A stretch of DNA of 64,000 nucleotides from JBFJKD01 sp038106145 (GTDB taxonomy: Bacteria > Pseudomonadota > Gammaproteobacteria > Pseudomonadales > Porticoccaceae). Of the stretch, positions 61,166-64,000 are shown piece after piece. The translations under genes were made by a program, and so were the position numbers. A model generated the notes under the pieces. It did not search any database. It saw only the letters and a list, made by a program, of their open reading frames with translations, and had not been told where the DNA came from. The stretch lies in contig JAYODD010000013.1 of NCBI GenBank assembly GCA_038106145.1, positions 1-64,000 of the forward strand, read 5' to 3'. Positions within the stretch are counted from its first letter, which is position 1, and each line of letters starts with the position of its first letter.

Positions 61166-62593
61166 ATGTCCAGTATTCCCCCGATTGGCAGTATGTCGTT
61201 CAGTCAAAGCGTCAACCATATGGCGGACCGCGCTTTCGCAGCGCTGGGCACTGACCCGGGTATCGCCGCAACGATCAAGGCGGGCAGCGCGACCCTCGAA
61301 GTGCGTTTTCCCATCGAAATCAAAGGCCAAATCGAAATTTTTACCGGCTGGCGCTCCGTCCACAGCACCCACCGGTTACCGGCCAAGGGCGGCATCCGTT
61401 TTGCGCCCATTGTCGATCAGGACGAGGTGGAGGCGCTGGCGGCCTTGATGACCTACAAATGCGCCATTGTCGACGTACCCTTTGGCGGCTCCAAGGGCGG
61501 ACTGATGATCGACCCCAGCAAATACGATCGCGCGGATATGGAAAAAATTACCCGTCGTTTTGCCCGGGAGCTGATTCGCAAGGGATTTCTCAGTCCCGCG
61601 ACCAATGTTCCCGCGCCCGATATGGGTACCGGTGAACGGGAAATGGCATGGATCACCGACACCTACAAACACCTGCATCCAGAAGACCTGAATTACCTCG
61701 GTTGCGTCACCGGCAAACCGGTAGCCCACGGCGGCATTCGCGGGCGTACGGAGGCCACCGGCCGCGGTGTGGTCTACGCGATACGGGAATTTTTTCGTCA
61801 CGCCGACTGTATTGCCGCCACCGGCATGGAAGGCGACCTCGCCGGTAAACGGGTGGTGGTTCAGGGTTTGGGTAATGTGGGCTACCACGCTGCCAAACTG
61901 CTGTCGGAGGAGGACGATTGCAAAATCATCGCGGTGATCGAGCGGGACGGCGCGCTGGTTAATCCCGCGGGCCTGAATATCGAGGCTATTCGTCAATTTA
62001 TCACCGCCCATAAAACCGTGCGCGGTTACCCGGATGCGGTCCTGGTGGAAGACGGTAAATCGGCACTGGCGATGGATTGCGATATTTTGATTCCAGCGGC
62101 GCTGGAAGCACAGATTACCCGCGACAACGCGCAGGATATTCGCGCGCGCCTGATCGTCGAAGCCGCCAACGGCCCGGTGACCTTCGAGGCGGACGAAATG
62201 TTGCGTCGGCGCGGCGTAACCATTCTGCCGGATGCCTATATCAACGCGGGCGGCGTGACCGTTTCCTATTTCGAATGGGTGCGCAATCTGGCGCATATTC
62301 GTTTTGGCCGCATGGAGCGGCGCTACGATGAAATGCGCGGTGAACACCTGCTGCGGGCCATTGAATCCATGACCGAACATCCGATTCCGGACTGGATCAA
62401 GAAAGAACTGGTACAGGGCGCCAACGAGCTGGATCTGGTGCGCTCAGGTCTGGACGACACCATGCGTCTGGCATTTCAGCAGATCAAGCAGGTATTTGAC
62501 AGTAACGATAAAGTACACGACTACCGCACCGCGGCCTATGTGGTGGCGATCGAAAAAATTTCCCGCTCGTACCACGACATGGGTATTCACTAA
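61166..62593 (+). CDS. Glu/Leu/Phe/Val dehydrogenase
   Basis: A 475-residue NAD(P)-dependent amino-acid dehydrogenase. The start at 61166 has GAGG upstream; a GTG at 61136 is in frame but poorly placed. The substrate domain shows PAKGGIRFAP and ALMTYKCAIVDVPFGGSKGG (catalytic Lys), then NVPAPDMGTGEREMAW. The Rossmann motif is VVQGLGNVGYHAAKLL. It deaminates glutamate or a related amino acid to the 2-oxo acid. It follows the symporter on the same strand after 158 bases. Confidence 0.93.
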   Translation: MSSIPPIGSMSFSQSVNHMADRAFAALGTDPGIAATIKAGSATLEVRFPIEIKGQIEIFTGWRSVHSTHRLPAKGGIRFAPIVDQDEVEALAALMTYKCAIVDVPFGGSKGGLMIDPSKYDRADMEKITRRFARELIRKGFLSPATNVPAPDMGTGEREMAWITDTYKHLHPEDLNYLGCVTGKPVAHGGIRGRTEATGRGVVYAIREFFRHADCIAATGMEGDLAGKRVVVQGLGNVGYHAAKLLSEEDDCKIIAVIERDGALVNPAGLNIEAIRQFITAHKTVRGYPDAVLVEDGKSALAMDCDILIPAALEAQITRDNAQDIRARLIVEAANGPVTFEADEMLRRRGVTILPDAYINAGGVTVSYFEWVRNLAHIRFGRMERRYDEMRGEHLLRAIESMTEHPIPDWIKKELVQGANELDLVRSGLDDTMRLAFQQIKQVFDSNDKVHDYRTAAYVVAIEKISRSYHDMGIH

Positions 62594-62617
62594 CTGACGT
62601 TTTGGTAAACGGACTGT

Positions 62618-62645
62618 CGCCAGGGCCGGTTAACCGGCCCTGGCG
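62618..62645. repeat. Perfect 12-bp hairpin between convergent genes
   Basis: The 12-bp arms 62618-62629 (CGCCAGGGCCGG) and 62634-62645 pair perfectly around a TTAA loop. No T-run follows on either strand, so it may be a weak bidirectional terminator or a REP-like element. It separates the convergent dehydrogenase and GST genes. Confidence 0.6.
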
Positions 62646-62662
62646 CTAGCAGTTGCAGCAAG

Positions 62663-63271
62663 TTAACCGAGCAAACCTTCCGCTTTAAGTGCTTCCTGCA
62701 CCGCTGGCCGCGCGGCGATGCGACCGGCGTATTCGCCCAGGGCGGGCCATTTGCCAATATCCACGCCGACGAATTTACCCCATCCCAGAATGGTAAACAG
62801 GTAGCCATCAGCCACCGAAAATTTGTCCCCCACCAAAAAGGATTTGCCATTCAATTGCTCGGCAATGTAGCCCAAACGACGATCCAACGCCTCGGCCGCG
62901 GCTTTTTTCATATCGTCGGTAGATGCCGGATTGAACAGCGGACTGAAGTTCTTGTGCACCTCGGCGTTCAGAAACGTCAGCCACTCCTGCAGGCGGTAGC
63001 GGTCGGTGCTGCCTGCGGCCGGAGCCAGGCCGGCAGCGGGGTTCTGGTCGGCAATATATTGCACAATCGCCGGACCTTCGGTCAGATACTCGCCGTTGTC
63101 CAGCTGCAGTACGGGTACATAGCCTTTGGGATTCACCGCGTTAAAGTCAGAGCCGTCCTCGACGGTTTTGGCGCGCAGGTCGACCTTCGCCAGGTCCACA
63201 TTTAATCCCGCTTCGCGGCACGCAATATGGGGCGACAGGGAGCAGGCACCGGGGGCATAAAATAGTTTCAT
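62663..63271 (-). CDS. Glutathione S-transferase (beta-class-like)
   Basis: A 202-residue thioredoxin-fold plus helical-domain transferase. The start at 63271 has AAGGAG. The N-terminus MKLFYAPGACSLSPHIACRE has the Cys10/Ser pair typical of bacterial beta-class GSTs. VNPKGYVPVLQLDNGEYLTEGPAIVQYI provides the glutathione site, and the C-terminal FSVADGYLFTILGW holds the N-capping motif. A detoxification role is likely. Confidence 0.93.
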   Translation of the reverse strand: MKLFYAPGACSLSPHIACREAGLNVDLAKVDLRAKTVEDGSDFNAVNPKGYVPVLQLDNGEYLTEGPAIVQYIADQNPAAGLAPAAGSTDRYRLQEWLTFLNAEVHKNFSPLFNPASTDDMKKAAAEALDRRLGYIAEQLNGKSFLVGDKFSVADGYLFTILGWGKFVGVDIGKWPALGEYAGRIAARPAVQEALKAEGLLG

Positions 63272-63500
63272 GGATAACTCCTTAGTTAAAAACCACGGGT
63301 TGAAAATTATTGCCTTGATTAAGCGGTTCAGGTTAAAGGGTACGCAATCCAACTAGTCGTATGTAACAGGCCACACCCTGTTCCACCAACAAGTTGAGTA
63401 AAAAGTCATTACTGACCGGAGCGCAGAGACTACACCATTTTCAAATACGCAACCAAGGTTTTTCGCCAACCGGTTTTTTCTCCTGGCGCTACCCTTCGTC

Positions 63501-64000
63501 CTACAGCGGCTTGCGAAACAGCACCACCCCGCCGGCATAGAACTGGGGTTCGACACCCCACTGGGCACCCAACCAGCGAAACGACGCATGGGCGAAGAAG
63601 GTCACATGGGTTGGATCGTTTTTATAGTGCCAGGCGCCAAAGTCCGCTTGCTGCACCGCAAGCTGCGTCATCAGACCCAACCAGCCCCCCGGCAGCAACA
63701 GCCCCCACAACTGAGACAGGACAGCACCCGGCGCCGATAGATGCTCCACCACTTCGGTCGCCGTCACAAAATCGTAACGCCGTTCAAGAACCTTGTCATC
63801 TGGCGCGTAAAATGGATCGAAGTTGGTCACCCGATGTCCCAGCTCGGCCAACATCACGCACAGCGTCGGCCCGGGGCCCGAGCCGAAATCCAGCCCGGTG
63901 GAAGCAGGCTTGAGGCGAGCCGCTAACGGCGCCGTTATACGGCTTAGAAAGTGGCGATAACCCGCATCGGATGGCCCGTTGCGATGCAGATCGTACTGGG
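63501..64000 (-). CDS. Class I SAM-dependent methyltransferase (5' end beyond the window)
   Basis: The frame is open from the window edge to the TAG at 63501. The visible part begins QYDLHRNGPSDAGYRHFLSR, then motif I GLDFGSGPGPTL, an acidic FDPFYAPDD, FVTATEVVEHLSAPGAVL and LLLPGGWLGLMTQ, ending VVLFRKPL. It resembles methyltransferases with a Cys-rich N-terminal region; that part is outside the window. It is separated from the GST gene by 229 bases without a gene. Confidence 0.88.
   Translation of the reverse strand, partial: QYDLHRNGPSDAGYRHFLSRITAPLAARLKPASTGLDFGSGPGPTLCVMLAELGHRVTNFDPFYAPDDKVLERRYDFVTATEVVEHLSAPGAVLSQLWGLLLPGGWLGLMTQLAVQQADFGAWHYKNDPTHVTFFAHASFRWLGAQWGVEPQFYAGGVVLFRKPL

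Noticed and set aside
61376..62380. Minus-strand open frame of 334 codons inside the amino-acid dehydrogenase gene
   Set aside because: Shadow of a gene with intact catalytic and Rossmann motifs on the plus strand.
1..64000. CRISPR array, rRNA operon, complete insertion sequence or prophage
   Set aside because: I saw no regularly spaced repeats, no rRNA sequence, no transposase or integrase gene and no phage structural genes. The short scar-like motifs are the only hints of mobile DNA.

Overview
The window looks like a chromosomal scaffold from a Gammaproteobacterium, probably a marine Pseudomonas- or Cellvibrionales-like heterotroph. The support is gene content and order: a long two-ATP-cone nrdA with nrdB, the tRNA-Leu–tig–clpP–clpX–lon–hupB–ppiD block, fadBA, nfuA, metH, an unlinked cysI with a DUF934 partner, nhaB and DUF4212/symporter genes. 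Three runs of exactly ten N (424-433, 6543-6552, 18964-18973) all fall inside genes. They look like scaffold placeholders, so the sequence is a draft and reading frames across them are not reliable.

Layout. 1-4358: nrdA and nrdB. 4394-8300: an AT-rich accessory islet with a large predicted nuclease (PD-(D/E)XK-like N-terminus plus PIN-like C-terminus), a small membrane-protein gene between integron-attC-like sequences, gene remnants, a DUF1840 gene and a zinc-ribbon membrane protein. A short scar-like motif recurs between these pieces. 8419-17621: a catabolic cluster with an ACAD10-like phosphotransferase, an acyl-CoA dehydrogenase, a luciferase-like monooxygenase and two divergent Baeyer-Villiger monooxygenases, broken by a lone secreted-protein gene and a Nudix hydrolase. 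17930-24174: a GGDEF/EAL protein, a lytic transglycosylase, a PA2779/PA2778-type pair, a TetR regulator and NfuA. 24310-28254: metH, interrupted by an in-frame TAG, and a DUF2970 gene. 28461-33760: an unknown protein, an SDR, sulfite reductase plus DUF934, and a Kef-type antiporter.

33834-38170 (minus strand) holds a ChpA-N-terminus-like protein, NudC, a membrane protein and SohB. 38321-43534 holds nhaB, the methyltransferase–rnhA–dnaQ operon and mltD. 43549-52214 is a proteostasis block (ppiD, hupB, lon, clpX, clpP, tig, tRNA-Leu), with a sigma32-like promoter in front of lon. 52356-64000 holds a phosphomannose-isomerase-like cupin, an Ala-rich lipoprotein, fadA/fadB, an orphan styrene-oxide-isomerase-like protein, a two-part sodium/solute symporter, an amino-acid dehydrogenase, a GST and a methyltransferase cut by the window end.

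The items most worth a second look are the fused nuclease downstream of nrdB, the nonsense codon in metH, and the cassette-like and scar-like organisation of the 6.6-8.3 kb islet. All calls come from reading the sequence and from family knowledge; no database search was run.
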